Below are positions 1 to 9,102 of a DNA stretch of 64,000 nucleotides, in pieces. The notes under the pieces are model-generated. The model searched no databases and was not told where the DNA came from. It saw only the letters and a program-made list of their open reading frames with translations. The translations under genes and the position numbers were made by a program. The stretch is from Terriglobales bacterium (GTDB lineage: Bacteria; Acidobacteriota; Terriglobia; Terriglobales; Acidobacteriaceae): the NCBI GenBank assembly GCA_025462725.1, contig JAOAPE010000003.1, positions 186,001 to 250,000 of the forward strand, written 5' to 3'. How positions within the stretch are numbered: position 1 is the first letter of the stretch; the number at the start of each line of letters is the position of its first letter.

Positions 1-1299
1 GCGGTCGCCGTCCACCAGCGCCATCGCTTGTGTCACCGCATACTTCTTTGAGATTTCCACTCGCGTGGCCGCCTCGCTTTGCTGCGGATGGTTCTTCAGC
101 AGCGTCAGCGTGTCATCCAGAAGCGCATTCAGGTCCACCTGCGTGATCTTCATCTGCTTCTCGCGCGAATAGATCAGGAAGTCAGAGATGATGTGGTTCA
201 GCCGTTCTGACTCCCTTGTGACTATGTCTACCAGCGTCCGCTGCTCCTCATTGAGGTCAGATATTTTCGACAACACTTGCACTGATCCCGCGATCGACGA
301 CAACGGATTACGGATCTCATGCGCGATTCCGGCCGCCATGCGCCCTACTGCCGACAGCCGGTCCCGCATTCTTACTTCGCGCTCCAGTCGGCGGATGTCA
401 GTCAAATCGTCGAACGTGTATACGTAACCGATCGCTGTCCGGTCAGGTTGCGTCAGCGGGCTCACGGTAATTCCAAATGTTTTCTCGGTCCCATCCGGCG
501 TGCGTGAGCGCGCTTCTCCGGTCAACGAATACGAATCCACATTCGGAAGCCGATCGAGAAATATTTCGTCCACCTGCTTCCCAATCAACTCATGCGAATC
601 TCGCTCCAGCAAAATCTTCCCCGGAGTATTGATCAGCGTAATTCGGCCATCCAGCCCAGTCGTGATCAACCCGCCGCGTAGCGAATGGATAATGTTTTCG
701 TGCCGCACTTGCAGATGTTCCAGCGCGCCGCTCTTGTCTTGTAGCTGGACGTCAACTTGCCGCAATTTCTGGCTGAGGTTGCTTGAAAGATACGCAATCG
801 CTAAATATGCAAACAGATTTATTAGGATGATTGCCTGCAGTGACTTGATATCCGGACGCGTGATCGAGTACGAGCGGATCACTTCAAAGTAAGACAACTC
901 CAGCACCGCGCCGAATCCGATGAACGATAGGGACGCCGCAAAATATGCCCACCATCTTGGCAACAGGATGCTGGCAACAATGATGACCAGCGGATACAGA
1001 AAGTTGAACGAAGTATCGATGCCGCCGGTCACGTAGATCAGCACCGTGCACATCGCCAGGTCCGTCAGCACCTGGATGCGCGCCTGGATCTTCGCGTCCT
1101 GCACCAGCGTGTACAGCACCAGGAAGAAAACGGCCAGCGTGTACCACAGCAGGATCACGCTTACGAACAGCGGTTGTTCAATGTTTGTGCGGGTAAGGCG
1201 GACTATGACCAGTCCAATGCCTAGCAGGAAAGTAATGATGATGATGCGTACTTTTACCAGCCATGCCAGCCATGCACGCTCATCAAATTCTGCTGCCAT
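1..1299 (-). CDS. PilS-like sensor histidine kinase (partial, C-terminus off left edge)
   Basis: Inner-membrane histidine kinase placed directly after pilB-pilT-pilC, so most likely the PilS partner of a PilR-type regulator controlling pilus genes. Read from the ATG at 1297-1299, the visible 433 residues show about six hydrophobic helices in residues 17-175, as in PilS. A linker and a PAS domain follow (about 195-310, with TGLDGRITLIN near its start). The HisKA motif IAHEIRNPLSSIAGS has its phosphoacceptor His at about residue 327. The window ends as the ATPase domain begins (MALVDGDR), so the N, G1 and G2 boxes are not visible. The response regulator would be expected just beyond the left edge. 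Family is confident; the pil-specific role is inferred from context. Confidence 0.88.
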   Translation of the reverse strand, partial: MAAEFDERAWLAWLVKVRIIIITFLLGIGLVIVRLTRTNIEQPLFVSVILLWYTLAVFFLVLYTLVQDAKIQARIQVLTDLAMCTVLIYVTGGIDTSFNFLYPLVIIVASILLPRWWAYFAASLSFIGFGAVLELSYFEVIRSYSITRPDIKSLQAIILINLFAYLAIAYLSSNLSQKLRQVDVQLQDKSGALEHLQVRHENIIHSLRGGLITTGLDGRITLINTPGKILLERDSHELIGKQVDEIFLDRLPNVDSYSLTGEARSRTPDGTEKTFGITVSPLTQPDRTAIGYVYTFDDLTDIRRLEREVRMRDRLSAVGRMAAGIAHEIRNPLSSIAGSVQVLSKISDLNEEQRTLVDIVTRESERLNHIISDFLIYSREKQMKITQVDLNALLDDTLTLLKNHPQQSEAATRVEISKKYAVTQAMALVDGDR

Positions 1300-1361
1300 G
1301 TGCCCTGCGTTTCATCCTTAAACCGGAGTGGGTAGGAAGACTTTCTGTTTGGAGTCAAATC

Positions 1362-1388
1362 GTGCCATGCGGTTTTTCCGCATGGCAC
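1362..1388. terminator. Intercistronic hairpin between pilC and the kinase gene
   Basis: Perfect 11-bp inverted repeat (GTGCCATGCGG, 5-nt loop of T, then the complement) in the 107-bp gap between pilC and the pilS-like gene. On the transcribed minus strand it is not followed by a T-run, so it is more likely an attenuator or mRNA-stability hairpin lowering kinase expression relative to the pilus proteins than a full terminator. Confidence 0.5.
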
Positions 1389-1406
1389 TTCAAAGATGGG
1401 GAAAAT

Positions 1407-2624
1407 TTAGCCTGCGAGTTTTCCGATCATCGCAAATAGCGGCATGTAGAGCGAGATGACAATACCGCCGACTGACACGCCCAGGAACCCGATCAACAGC
1501 GGCTCGAGCAGTGTCAACATGTCCTTAGTCGCCGTGTCCACTTCGTCTTCGTAGAAGTCAGCGATCTTTGAGAGCATGCTGTCCATCGCGCCGGTGGCTT
1601 CACCAACGCCGATCATCTGCGTCACCATGTTCGGGAACACGCCGGACTCCCGCAGCGGATCAACGATCGTGCGCCCTTCTTCAATCGCTTTGCGGACTTT
1701 CATCAGCGCTTCTTCCAGCACTGCATTGCCGGATGTGCGCGCCGTGATGGTCAAACCTTCAATGATCGGCACGCCGGAAGTGATAAGTGTGCCCAGCGTA
1801 CGCGTGAATCTTGCGACCGCGATCTTGCGCAACACCATTCCCAGCACGGGAAGGTTCAACATGAACTTATCAAGAGCGTAACGGCCCTTAGGATTCGCGC
1901 GAACTTGCTTGATGAGCCAGACACCGCCGAATCCGCCAGCGAACACTACCCACCAATATTTACCTACCACCGCGCTCAGTCCCATGACGATACGGGTTGG
2001 CAACGGCAGATCAACGCCCAATCCGGCAAACAGGTTGGCGAAAATCGGGACAACGAACTTCAACAGCGCGCCGACAACCATTGCCGCCATGCCGATAACA
2101 GACACGGGGTAGATCATCGCCGACTTAACGGCCGCTTTCAGCTTCACCGCTTTTTCAACGTATGTCGCCAGGCGCTGAAGGATGACGTCCAAGATACCGC
2201 CGGTCTCACCGGCTTCGATCATGTTCGTGGTGAGGTCATCGAACACTTTGGGAAAGCCGCGCATGGCGTTCGCTAGTGTCGAACCGCCCTCAACCGTGGC
2301 GCGCGTTCCGTTCAGCACCTTCATGAAATAAGGGTTTTCTTGGTTCGCACCGAGAATTTCCAGGCATTGCACCAATGGCAGACCGGCATCGATCATGACC
2401 GAAAATTGGCGAAAGAAGATGGCAATGTCCTTTGTCGGGACAGAGCCGCCGTCCTTCTTGCCAAAAGTGGGCAACGCGAATTCTTTGCCCTTCTCTTTGA
2501 TCGTTCCCGGCGTGATGCGCTCTTTTTGTAACTGCGACTTCAATACGTCTTTGTTAGCCGCATTGCGTTCGCCTTTTACGTCCGCGCCTGATGCATCGGT
2601 GCCTGTAAATGTAAAAACCGGCAT
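1407..2624 (-). CDS. pilC: Type IV pilus inner-membrane platform protein PilC
   Basis: PilC/GspF family platform protein, 405 aa, the usual length. It sits in the inner membrane and couples the PilB and PilT motors to pilin assembly and retraction. Two T2SSF domains are visible. The first spans about residues 70-195 (FFRQFSVMIDAGLPLVQCLE, then ETGGILDVILQRLATYVEK). The second spans about 275-398 (FTRTLGTLITSGVPIIEGL, then GEATGAMDSMLSKIADFYE). Hydrophobic segments lie near 170-190, 215-240 and at the C-terminus. The gene follows pilT by 34 bp in the same orientation, so it is part of the pilB-pilT-pilC operon. Confidence 0.96.
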   Translation of the reverse strand: MPVFTFTGTDASGADVKGERNAANKDVLKSQLQKERITPGTIKEKGKEFALPTFGKKDGGSVPTKDIAIFFRQFSVMIDAGLPLVQCLEILGANQENPYFMKVLNGTRATVEGGSTLANAMRGFPKVFDDLTTNMIEAGETGGILDVILQRLATYVEKAVKLKAAVKSAMIYPVSVIGMAAMVVGALLKFVVPIFANLFAGLGVDLPLPTRIVMGLSAVVGKYWWVVFAGGFGGVWLIKQVRANPKGRYALDKFMLNLPVLGMVLRKIAVARFTRTLGTLITSGVPIIEGLTITARTSGNAVLEEALMKVRKAIEEGRTIVDPLRESGVFPNMVTQMIGVGEATGAMDSMLSKIADFYEDEVDTATKDMLTLLEPLLIGFLGVSVGGIVISLYMPLFAMIGKLAG

Positions 2625-2658
2625 TAATTCCTCCCCTTACTTTGTAGACCTGAGACTT

Positions 2659-3762
2659 CTATTTCTTCGCTGCGGCTGCCGCTGGTTTTACTTGCGGGCC
2701 ACGGTTGATCATTTCTGTTAATTCATCTGGTATCGACGAGCGGATCATCGCCGTCTCCAGCGTGATCTGCTTTGCAAAGTACAAGTTCGCCAATGATTGA
2801 TTGAATGTCTGCATGCCGAACTTGTCCTGACCTGACTGCATCGACGAATATATCTGGTGGATCTTGTCTTCGCGGATCAGGTTTCTGACCGCCGGATTCG
2901 GAATCAAGATTTCCATCGCGCATGCACGCCCTTGTCCGCCAACCTTCTGGATGAGCGCCTGGCATATCACACCCTCGAGCACCAGTGACAACTGGGCTCG
3001 GATCTGTGACTGCTGGTGCGATGGGAATACGTCAATCACGCGGTTGATTGTGGATGCAGCCGAGTTCGTGTGCAAGGTACCAAAGGTCAAGTGACCTGTT
3101 TCCGCGATTCGCAGCGCCGATTCAATCGTCTCCAGATCGCGCATTTCGCCGATAAGCACCACGTCTGGATCTTCGCGGAGTGCTGCGCGGAGTGCGTCAG
3201 TGAATGACTTCGTGTCCGCGTGGACCTCGCGTTGGTTTACCAGGCAGTTCTTGTTCGAGTGGACAAATTCGATTGGGTCTTCAATCGTGATGATGTGGTC
3301 ATGGCGCTCGGTGTTGATCTTGTCGATCATCGCCGCGAGCGTAGTTGACTTGCCGGAACCAGTCGGCCCGGTCACAAGGACGAGACCACGCGGCTTATCA
3401 CAGAGTCTCGAAATAACCGGCGGAAGATTTAATTGTTGAAATGACTTGATCTCGAATGGGATCACACGGAAGACGCCGCCCGTGGCTCCACGTTGATTAA
3501 AGAGGTTGCCGCGGAAACGTGCCAGGCCTTTCAAGCCAAACGAAAAATCGAGTTCCAGATGCTCTTCAAAGCGATGCTTCTGCGCGTCGGTGAGCACGCT
3601 GTAGCCGAGCTGCTTGGTTTCCGCTGGTTGCAACGGCGGCATGTCCAGCGGATGCAAGTGTCCATGCACGCGTATCTGTGGCGGAGAATTCGTCGTGATA
3701 TGGAGATCGCTGCCGCCCATCTCCAGCATCTTTTTCAGCAGGTCGCTTAATGTGACGTTCAT
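2659..3762 (-). CDS. pilT: Type IV pilus retraction ATPase PilT
   Basis: Hexameric cytoplasmic ATPase that depolymerises type IV pili and powers twitching, 367 aa. The N-terminal PAS-like domain begins MNVTLSDLLKKMLEMGGSDLH. The Walker A motif GPTGSGKST is at residues 132-140. The Asp box IITIEDPIE, Walker B (VVLIGEMRD) and His box (HLTFGTLHTNSA) follow in the expected order, as does the AIRNLIRE-like motif (here AVRNLIRED) that is characteristic of PilT rather than PilB. It lies between pilB (46 bp upstream) and pilC (34 bp downstream). The Ala/Lys tail (AAAAAKK) is a minor oddity. Confidence 0.97.
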   Translation of the reverse strand: MNVTLSDLLKKMLEMGGSDLHITTNSPPQIRVHGHLHPLDMPPLQPAETKQLGYSVLTDAQKHRFEEHLELDFSFGLKGLARFRGNLFNQRGATGGVFRVIPFEIKSFQQLNLPPVISRLCDKPRGLVLVTGPTGSGKSTTLAAMIDKINTERHDHIITIEDPIEFVHSNKNCLVNQREVHADTKSFTDALRAALREDPDVVLIGEMRDLETIESALRIAETGHLTFGTLHTNSAASTINRVIDVFPSHQQSQIRAQLSLVLEGVICQALIQKVGGQGRACAMEILIPNPAVRNLIREDKIHQIYSSMQSGQDKFGMQTFNQSLANLYFAKQITLETAMIRSSIPDELTEMINRGPQVKPAAAAAKK

Positions 3763-3808
3763 ACCTTCGGGCCTTCCCTTTTACGCGCTTTCGCGCGCCG
3801 TGTTCCTG

Positions 3809-5530
3809 TTAGCTGTTGATGGTTTCGCGGACGACTTCTTCGACTGATGCTGCTCCGTCCATGATCTTGCGGAGTCCGCTGCGGCGAAGCGTGATCATGC
3901 CATTCTCGATCGCCTTTTTCTTCAATTCCAGTGACGATGCACCTACAAGGATCAGTTCACGCAGTTCATCATCAAGCGCCATGACTTCGTAAAGACCTGC
4001 ACGCCCTTTGCATCCTGAACCGTTGCATTTCTCGCAGCCTTTGCCCTTTTTCGGTTTCACTGTTTTGGCTTCCTGCGGAGTGAATCCCACTTCAAGCAAC
4101 GTCTTTTCCGGAAGGTCGTCATCCTCAATACAGTTCGAACAAATACGCCGAATGAGACGTTGCGCCACGATCAAGTGCACCGCGGTTGCCACGAGGAATG
4201 GCTCAATACCCATGTTCATCAAGCGGCTGATAGTTTCCGGAGCGCCGTTCGTGTGTAGCGTCGAAAGCACCATGTGTCCGGTAAGCGCAGCCTTGATGGC
4301 GATTTCCGCCGTTTCAAAGTCGCGTATCTCTCCTACCAGGATGATGTTCGGGTCTTGCCGCAGGAACGATCTCAGCGCGGCCGCAAAGTTCAGTCCGATA
4401 GCTTCCTTCATCTGCACCTGGTTGACGCCGGCAAGTTGGAACTCGACCGGGTCTTCCGCAGTCATGATGTTTGTATCGGGCTTGTTCAATGTTGAAATGG
4501 CTGAATACAGCGTATTCGTCTTGCCGGATCCCGTTGGCCCCGTGACCAGCACCATCCCGAATGGCTTGATAATAGCGCTGTGGAATCGCTCGAGCGATTC
4601 TGGCTCGAATCCCAGCTTGGTCATGTCCAGACGAAGATTTTCTTTGTCCAGCAAACGCATGACGATCTTTTCGCCCCACAGGACTGGAAGGCAGCTCACG
4701 CGATAATCAAGCTGCTTTTTCTTGCCGTTCAACATCATCTTGAGCATGATGCGACCGTCTTGTGGCAGACGCTTTTCGCTGATGTCCAGCCTCGACATGA
4801 TCTTGATGCGCGAGGTGATTGCGTCTTTCAGCTTCAGCGGCGGCGCCATGATGTTCTGCAACATTCCGTCTATGCGGAAACGCACGCGATATTCTTTTTC
4901 GTAGGGCTCAATGTGGATGTCGCTGGCCCCGCGCTTCACCGCATCGGTGAGGATCAAGTTCACCAGCTTCACGATCGGCGCTTCGTCTGCTCCCTTTTCC
5001 AGTTCCGCCAGCGTTGCTTCAGCTTCTTCAGACTGGACCTCAACATCAGTCTCTTCACCCATCGAGGCCATGATGTTTTCGAGGTTTTCTTCTTCCTTGC
5101 CGCTGCTGTACGCGCGGTCAATACCTTCCATGATCGCGGCTTCTGACGCGACTACCGGCTCAATATTGAATCCGGTCATGAACTTGATATCGTCCATCGC
5201 GAACACGTTGGTGGGGTCCACCATCGCAATGGTCAATGCCGCGCCAACACGGCTCAAAGGCAGTATCTGATACCTCTTGGCAGTCTCTTGCGGAATGAGT
5301 TTTACGACTGCATGATCGATCTCAAAAAATTGCAGATTGATGGCAGGAACGCCGTATTGGCGCGAGAGGAAATTAGTGACGTCATCGTCAGAGAGGAACC
5401 CCAACTTGACCAGCACAGAGCCAAGACGGTCTTTGCCGCCAGACTCTTTCTGCTTGTTAAGTGCCTCTTCTAACTGCTCCGGTGAAAGGACCTTCTCTTT
5501 GACCAGAAGATCGCCTAAACGCTGCGACAT
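3809..5530 (-). CDS. pilB: Type IV pilus assembly ATPase PilB
   Basis: GspE/PilB extension motor, 573 aa. The N-terminal MshEN domain (residues about 5-150, starting RLGDLLVKEKVLSPEQLEEA) is the module that in relatives binds c-di-GMP. The ATPase core has Walker A GPTGSGKTNT at about 335, an Asp box (TAEDPVEFQ), Walker B (ILVGEIRDFETAE) and a His box (LSTLHTNGA). A tetracysteine zinc site is present (ICSNC, then CEKCNGSGC). It is first in the operon, read from ATG 5530. A sigma70-like promoter lies about 115-140 bp upstream. Confidence 0.97.
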   Translation of the reverse strand: MSQRLGDLLVKEKVLSPEQLEEALNKQKESGGKDRLGSVLVKLGFLSDDDVTNFLSRQYGVPAINLQFFEIDHAVVKLIPQETAKRYQILPLSRVGAALTIAMVDPTNVFAMDDIKFMTGFNIEPVVASEAAIMEGIDRAYSSGKEEENLENIMASMGEETDVEVQSEEAEATLAELEKGADEAPIVKLVNLILTDAVKRGASDIHIEPYEKEYRVRFRIDGMLQNIMAPPLKLKDAITSRIKIMSRLDISEKRLPQDGRIMLKMMLNGKKKQLDYRVSCLPVLWGEKIVMRLLDKENLRLDMTKLGFEPESLERFHSAIIKPFGMVLVTGPTGSGKTNTLYSAISTLNKPDTNIMTAEDPVEFQLAGVNQVQMKEAIGLNFAAALRSFLRQDPNIILVGEIRDFETAEIAIKAALTGHMVLSTLHTNGAPETISRLMNMGIEPFLVATAVHLIVAQRLIRRICSNCIEDDDLPEKTLLEVGFTPQEAKTVKPKKGKGCEKCNGSGCKGRAGLYEVMALDDELRELILVGASSLELKKKAIENGMITLRRSGLRKIMDGAASVEEVVRETINS

Positions 5531-5864
5531 ACCCCGGTGTACCCGCTATTCTTCAGATTTGTTTGACCGCGATTGCCCACTGCGCCCAGACGCAATAAAT
5601 GCTTTAGCTTCTGGCAGAAAGAGACAACTTCAGAGTTCCGCGAATCGTATGTTGAGTGACACAAATTGTCAATAATGAATGTTGCTGAATTTGGTGCTGT
5701 TTCGACTTGCCGCGCAGCGGCACCGGTAGAAGAGCCGCGCTTTAGCGCCGCGTCAGCCGACTCGAAAATCGGGCTTTAGCCCTGGGGTTTTCTTTTGGCT
5801 GGAATTCCCTCCCGCCCAACCCTGCACTTACTAAAAACTAGAAACTAAAAACTAGAAACTTCCC
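5531..5864. other. Intergenic region with palindromic repeats
   Basis: No gene seen. The pilB-proximal half carries the pil promoter. The half at 5700-5790 holds two small palindromes, GCGCTTTAGCGC-like near 5740 and GGGCTTTAGCCC near 5772, of the kind dispersed through acidobacterial intergenic DNA. Near 5830-5858 a short 'aaaaactagaaact' unit is tandemly repeated just after the ABC permease stop. Confidence 0.6.
5644..5672 (-). promoter_or_regulatory. Predicted sigma70 promoter of the pil operon
   Basis: On the minus strand there is a perfect -35 box TTGACA (5667-5672), a 17-bp spacer and a -10 box TACGAT (5644-5649), about 115 bp before the pilB start. No sigma54-type GG-N10-GC element was seen in this gap, although PilS/PilR systems often act through sigma54 elsewhere. 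Confidence 0.55.
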
Positions 5865-6674
5865 TTAACTCACCGTCTCCGAACTGTACCGGGCAAGCAG
5901 CCCGGTACGCACAGCGTGCCGATACATCCTCCAGAAGAACCAACACGCCAGCAGCAGGTACACGAGGCATAGCCCGGCACCAATGCCGAGCCTTCCCCAC
6001 GAGACATCCCGCCCCGCCATCACACTCCGAATGTTCTGGAACACATAAGAAGGGGGGACTACCAATCCCACATACTGCATCCAGCGAGGCAGTGTGGTAA
6101 GCGGATAGTACACAGCAGCAAAGGGCCCGATCAACGCAGGAATGGGCCACACGAACCACTCCGACGCAGGACCAAGTCTCAGTACCATCCCTGTCGCCGC
6201 AATTCCAAGCGCGATACCGAAGAGGAAAAGTAAAAGTAGGGCTGGGATAAGCATCACGCCATAGCTTAAGAACGAGAGGCCGAAAGCGCCGGACGCCAGC
6301 ACGAACATGAACATTAACCCGACAAAGCTGGTGATCATGCTCGACATCACAAGCCCGGACAGATATTCAGAAACGCGCAACGGCGAGGCAAAGATATTCA
6401 GAAAGTTTCGCGACCAAACATCCTCGAAGAACGTCATGGTCACACCTTGCATCACTCGGGTGAAGAAATCCCAGAGCAGCACGGAGCCGAGCAAGGTACC
6501 CACAAAATTCGACCTGCCGCCAGCCAGGGCATTGAGATAGCGGCTCATAAATCCCCAAAGCACCATATCAATGCCCACCCACGCAAACAGTGGGAGCACG
6601 CGGGCAATACTTCCTCGCATGAGGTAGAACTGCCGCAGCACGATTGCTGAGGAACGCCTGGAGCTCGCGATCAT
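5865..6674 (-). CDS. ABC-2 type transporter permease
   Basis: Membrane subunit of an ABC exporter, 269 aa, with about six transmembrane segments (for example VLPLFAWVGIDMVLWGFM, FVGLMFMFVLASGAFGLSFL, VMLIPALLLLFLFGIALGI, and a C-terminal LGIGAGLCLVYLLLACWFFW). The ABC-2 signature-like region MQYVGLVVPPSYVFQNIR is near residue 205. Its start overlaps the ATPase gene stop by 4 bp (ATGA at 6671-6674), so the two are translationally coupled. The size resembles NodJ-type or polysaccharide/lipid exporters, but the substrate cannot be read from the sequence. Confidence 0.9.
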   Translation of the reverse strand: MIASSRRSSAIVLRQFYLMRGSIARVLPLFAWVGIDMVLWGFMSRYLNALAGGRSNFVGTLLGSVLLWDFFTRVMQGVTMTFFEDVWSRNFLNIFASPLRVSEYLSGLVMSSMITSFVGLMFMFVLASGAFGLSFLSYGVMLIPALLLLFLFGIALGIAATGMVLRLGPASEWFVWPIPALIGPFAAVYYPLTTLPRWMQYVGLVVPPSYVFQNIRSVMAGRDVSWGRLGIGAGLCLVYLLLACWFFWRMYRHAVRTGLLARYSSETVS

Positions 6675-7432
6675 CTGATTTCCAAGCTCAAGGGCTCACG
6701 CGCTATGGCGATGAACAACTCCTCCAGCGACGATTTGCCGTGTTCTTCTGGAAGGCGATTAGGGTCACCCTCCAACAAGATTTTGCCGCGCGACAAAAAC
6801 AGTACGCGATCGCATACCTCCTGCACTTCGTACATATTGTGCGTTGTCCAGAGGACACCTCCTGACGCGCTCGCTGCGAAGTCGCGTATGCGCGCCCGGA
6901 TTCCGAGCGCCGTCGAAGGATCAAGCGACGCTGTCGGCTCATCCAGTAGCAGCAGCCTGGGCTTGTTCAGCATCGCCTTGGCAAGAGAGACGCGCGTCTG
7001 CTCTCCGGAAGACAACACTCCGCATTTTGTATTTCGAAAACGCTCTAGATCAAAATGGTCGATCAGTTCGTCAATGCGAGCGGCCAAATTCTTCACTCCA
7101 TATATCAGACCGAACACCCGCAGGTTTTGGTAAACGGTGAGATTACCTGGAAGCTGTGCATACACGGCAGCGAAGTTTGTGCACCCGAGAGCGGCCGATC
7201 TGTGACGCGAGAGGTCTGTGCCGGAAATTGAAATCTCACCTGCACTCGGTTCCAGCACTCCGAGAACCATATTGATAGTGGTTGTCTTGCCGGCGCCATT
7301 AGGCCCGAGAAGCCCCACGATCTCGTTCGGTGCCACTTCAAACGACACATCATCCACTGCCACGTTCCCGCCATACACCTTTCGCAGCCCGCGAACGGAC
7401 AGCACTTGCTCGGCTTTTTGATGGGTTAACAT
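6671..7432 (-). CDS. ABC transporter ATP-binding protein
   Basis: Nucleotide-binding subunit of the exporter, 253 aa. Walker A is GPNGAGKTTT, the signature LSSGEQTRVSLAKA has SSGE in place of the usual SGGQ, Walker B is LLLLDEPTASLD, and the switch His is in TTHNMYEVQ. The start is well supported: AGGAGG stands 5 nt before the ATG at 7432. DrrA/CcmA-like subfamily. Nothing in the neighbourhood names the exported molecule. Confidence 0.93.
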   Translation of the reverse strand: MLTHQKAEQVLSVRGLRKVYGGNVAVDDVSFEVAPNEIVGLLGPNGAGKTTTINMVLGVLEPSAGEISISGTDLSRHRSAALGCTNFAAVYAQLPGNLTVYQNLRVFGLIYGVKNLAARIDELIDHFDLERFRNTKCGVLSSGEQTRVSLAKAMLNKPRLLLLDEPTASLDPSTALGIRARIRDFAASASGGVLWTTHNMYEVQEVCDRVLFLSRGKILLEGDPNRLPEEHGKSSLEELFIAIAREPLSLEIR

Positions 7433-8217
7433 GCGTCCCTCCTAGGTCCCAATCTTGGATGCTCTGGCAAAGCCGCCTGCCCCACGCGATTCATCGCCGC
7501 AGTATATCGAGAGCCCAGAGGATCAATCTGCGTGCCCCATGATTGAGCGTACTTTGCGCATTCATTAGCGAACTTTCTGAATTGCTTCTCAAAACCTCGG
7601 CGTCTCCGTTTCTCTGCGGTTCGATCTCTTATTACCAGCGCTGCGCGTTTCCCTGCCGCAAATGAGCGCGGCCCTAGTTCACCTCACGGCGAAATCTTCT
7701 TCGGCCCACTTCCCTCCATATCCATAACAGCCGATTGCTCAACCTTCACAAACAACCGGCTGAAGCCCGACATCCCCCCGTACACCGCACCCAGGAATTC
7801 ATTTGGGGGGCTCCTTTTGTTTCTGTATGGCAGGACACTAGCAAGCTTCCCGATTTGGCACCGCCCTAAATCTCAAAATCCCCTTTTCCGAAAACACTGA
7901 TAACTCTTCGGTTCTCTATAAACTGATTAATAACGTTCTAGTACAAATCGTCAATTTTCCACAACGTTCCACGTGGAACATTTGCCTCATTTTCAGCAGT
8001 TTAAATTCCTGAGACAAAGCAACATTTCAAGCTGTTTATGCATTTTTACTCATGTCGGTCCAATCGGATGGCCACAAGTTGACGGGAGCCAATAACCAGG
8101 GGAACTGTGGCTTTCAGGCGCTAGTGGTTGCAACGATGGGAACAATCTTCCGAGTGGGCCGACCCTTCTCACGCAACGCGAGTAGCGAGTTTCCCGTCTA
8201 AACTAATATCCATCATC
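7433..8217. other. Long AT-rich intergenic region with parS-like site
   Basis: No ORF with coding character seen in this 785-bp gap between divergent genes. The part from about 7870 to 8070 is clearly more AT-rich than its surroundings. It holds a parS-like palindrome (7965-7980) and one DnaA-box-like nonamer TTTTCCACA (7955-7963). A short stretch near 7606 resembles the dispersed 'cgtttctctgcggt' repeat. The upstream regions of the ABC operon and of the secreted protein at 8218 lie at its two ends. Confidence 0.6.
7965..7980. promoter_or_regulatory. parS-like ParB-binding site
   Basis: CGTTCCACGTGGAACA contains a perfect 14-bp palindrome (7966-7979). It matches the bacterial chromosomal parS consensus (TGTTYCACGTGRAACA) at 15 of 16 positions, differing only at the first base. 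It is the only copy I found in the window. It lies in an AT-rich non-coding gap, typical of ParB-nucleation sites near the replication origin. No parA, parB or dnaA gene is visible. Confidence 0.6.
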
Positions 8218-9075
8218 ATGCGAAGCTTGCGATCACAAAGCGCTGCGGTGTCGTTCAGTTTTTTCTACATCATTCTTCTCTGCTCCATTGCGATGGCGGC
8301 GGAAGATCCGCAGAAGTTGGTCAAAGCTGCTGTTGCGAATGAAGTGAAGTCGACAGAGCAGCAGACGGATTTCTGGATGTATCGGCTGGACAAGGAGAAC
8401 AAGTCCGGAACGAAAGTACAGGACATGGTGGAGACGAAGGATGGCATCGTCGCGAGGTTAATTACCGTGAATGGCCGGCCACTGACGGCGGAGGAGCGCG
8501 CGGTGGATGATCAGCGGCTCGCAACATTCGCAACGAATCCTGACGACCAGAAGCGCAAGCGTGAAGACCAGAAAAAAGATCAGGACAAATCCATGGCGCT
8601 GGTCCGCGCCCTTCCCGATGCGTTGCTGTACGAATATGCGGGAATAGATGTAATAGATGGACGGCAGACGGTGCGGTTGAATTTCAAGCCGAATCCGTCA
8701 TTCAAGACAACGACGCGCGAGACGATCGCGTTCCGAGCGACTGAAGGGACGATGTGGATCGATCAGCAGGAGCAGCGTATTCTGCGGCTCGATGCGACGC
8801 TGACGCATGACATAAAAATCGGCTGGGGAATTCTTGGACACATCGACAAAGGCGGGAAACTATTTCTTCAGCAGCAATATCTCGCGCCGGGAAAGTGGCG
8901 CATCAACAAGCTCATCACCAAAGCCACGGGTCAGGCATTCATCTTCAAATCAATCACACTGAAGCAGCGGCAGTCTGCGACAAACTTCCGTCCGGTGCCG
9001 GCGACGCTGAGCATTGGTGACGCAGTGAATCTGCTGAAGAAGCAAGAGACGACGGTAGCGCTACGGAAGCCGTAG
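8218..9075 (+). CDS. Secreted protein, possibly LolA-like fold
   Basis: 285 aa from ATG 8218. An upstream in-frame start at 8128 is less likely because the signal peptide begins at 8218. Residues 1-28 form a signal peptide (SFFYIILLCSIAMAAE). The mature part has a charged helix rich in D/K (about 105-125). It then has beta-strand-rich sequence (TVRLNFKPN, EGTMWIDQQEQRILRLDATL) resembling outer-membrane lipoprotein-sorting (LolA/LolB-like) folds common in Acidobacteriota. No catalytic motif is visible. It stands alone, convergent with the gene at 9103. Fold assignment is tentative. Confidence 0.75.
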   Translation: MRSLRSQSAAVSFSFFYIILLCSIAMAAEDPQKLVKAAVANEVKSTEQQTDFWMYRLDKENKSGTKVQDMVETKDGIVARLITVNGRPLTAEERAVDDQRLATFATNPDDQKRKREDQKKDQDKSMALVRALPDALLYEYAGIDVIDGRQTVRLNFKPNPSFKTTTRETIAFRATEGTMWIDQQEQRILRLDATLTHDIKIGWGILGHIDKGGKLFLQQQYLAPGKWRINKLITKATGQAFIFKSITLKQRQSATNFRPVPATLSIGDAVNLLKKQETTVALRKP

Positions 9076-9102
9076 TTCGTGGTTCGTAGTTCGTAGTCAG
9101 GG

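Noticed and set aside
5644-5760. Sigma54 promoter for the pil operon
   Set aside because: No GG-N10-GC match was found by eye; the sigma70-like pair is better.
5831-5858. Tandem 'aaaaactagaaact' units as a regulatory iteron
   Set aside because: Only two short copies next to a gene end, low complexity.
7900-8080. Replication origin (oriC)
   Set aside because: Only one DnaA-box-like nonamer, no dnaA or other origin genes, no box cluster; only the parS-like site is kept.
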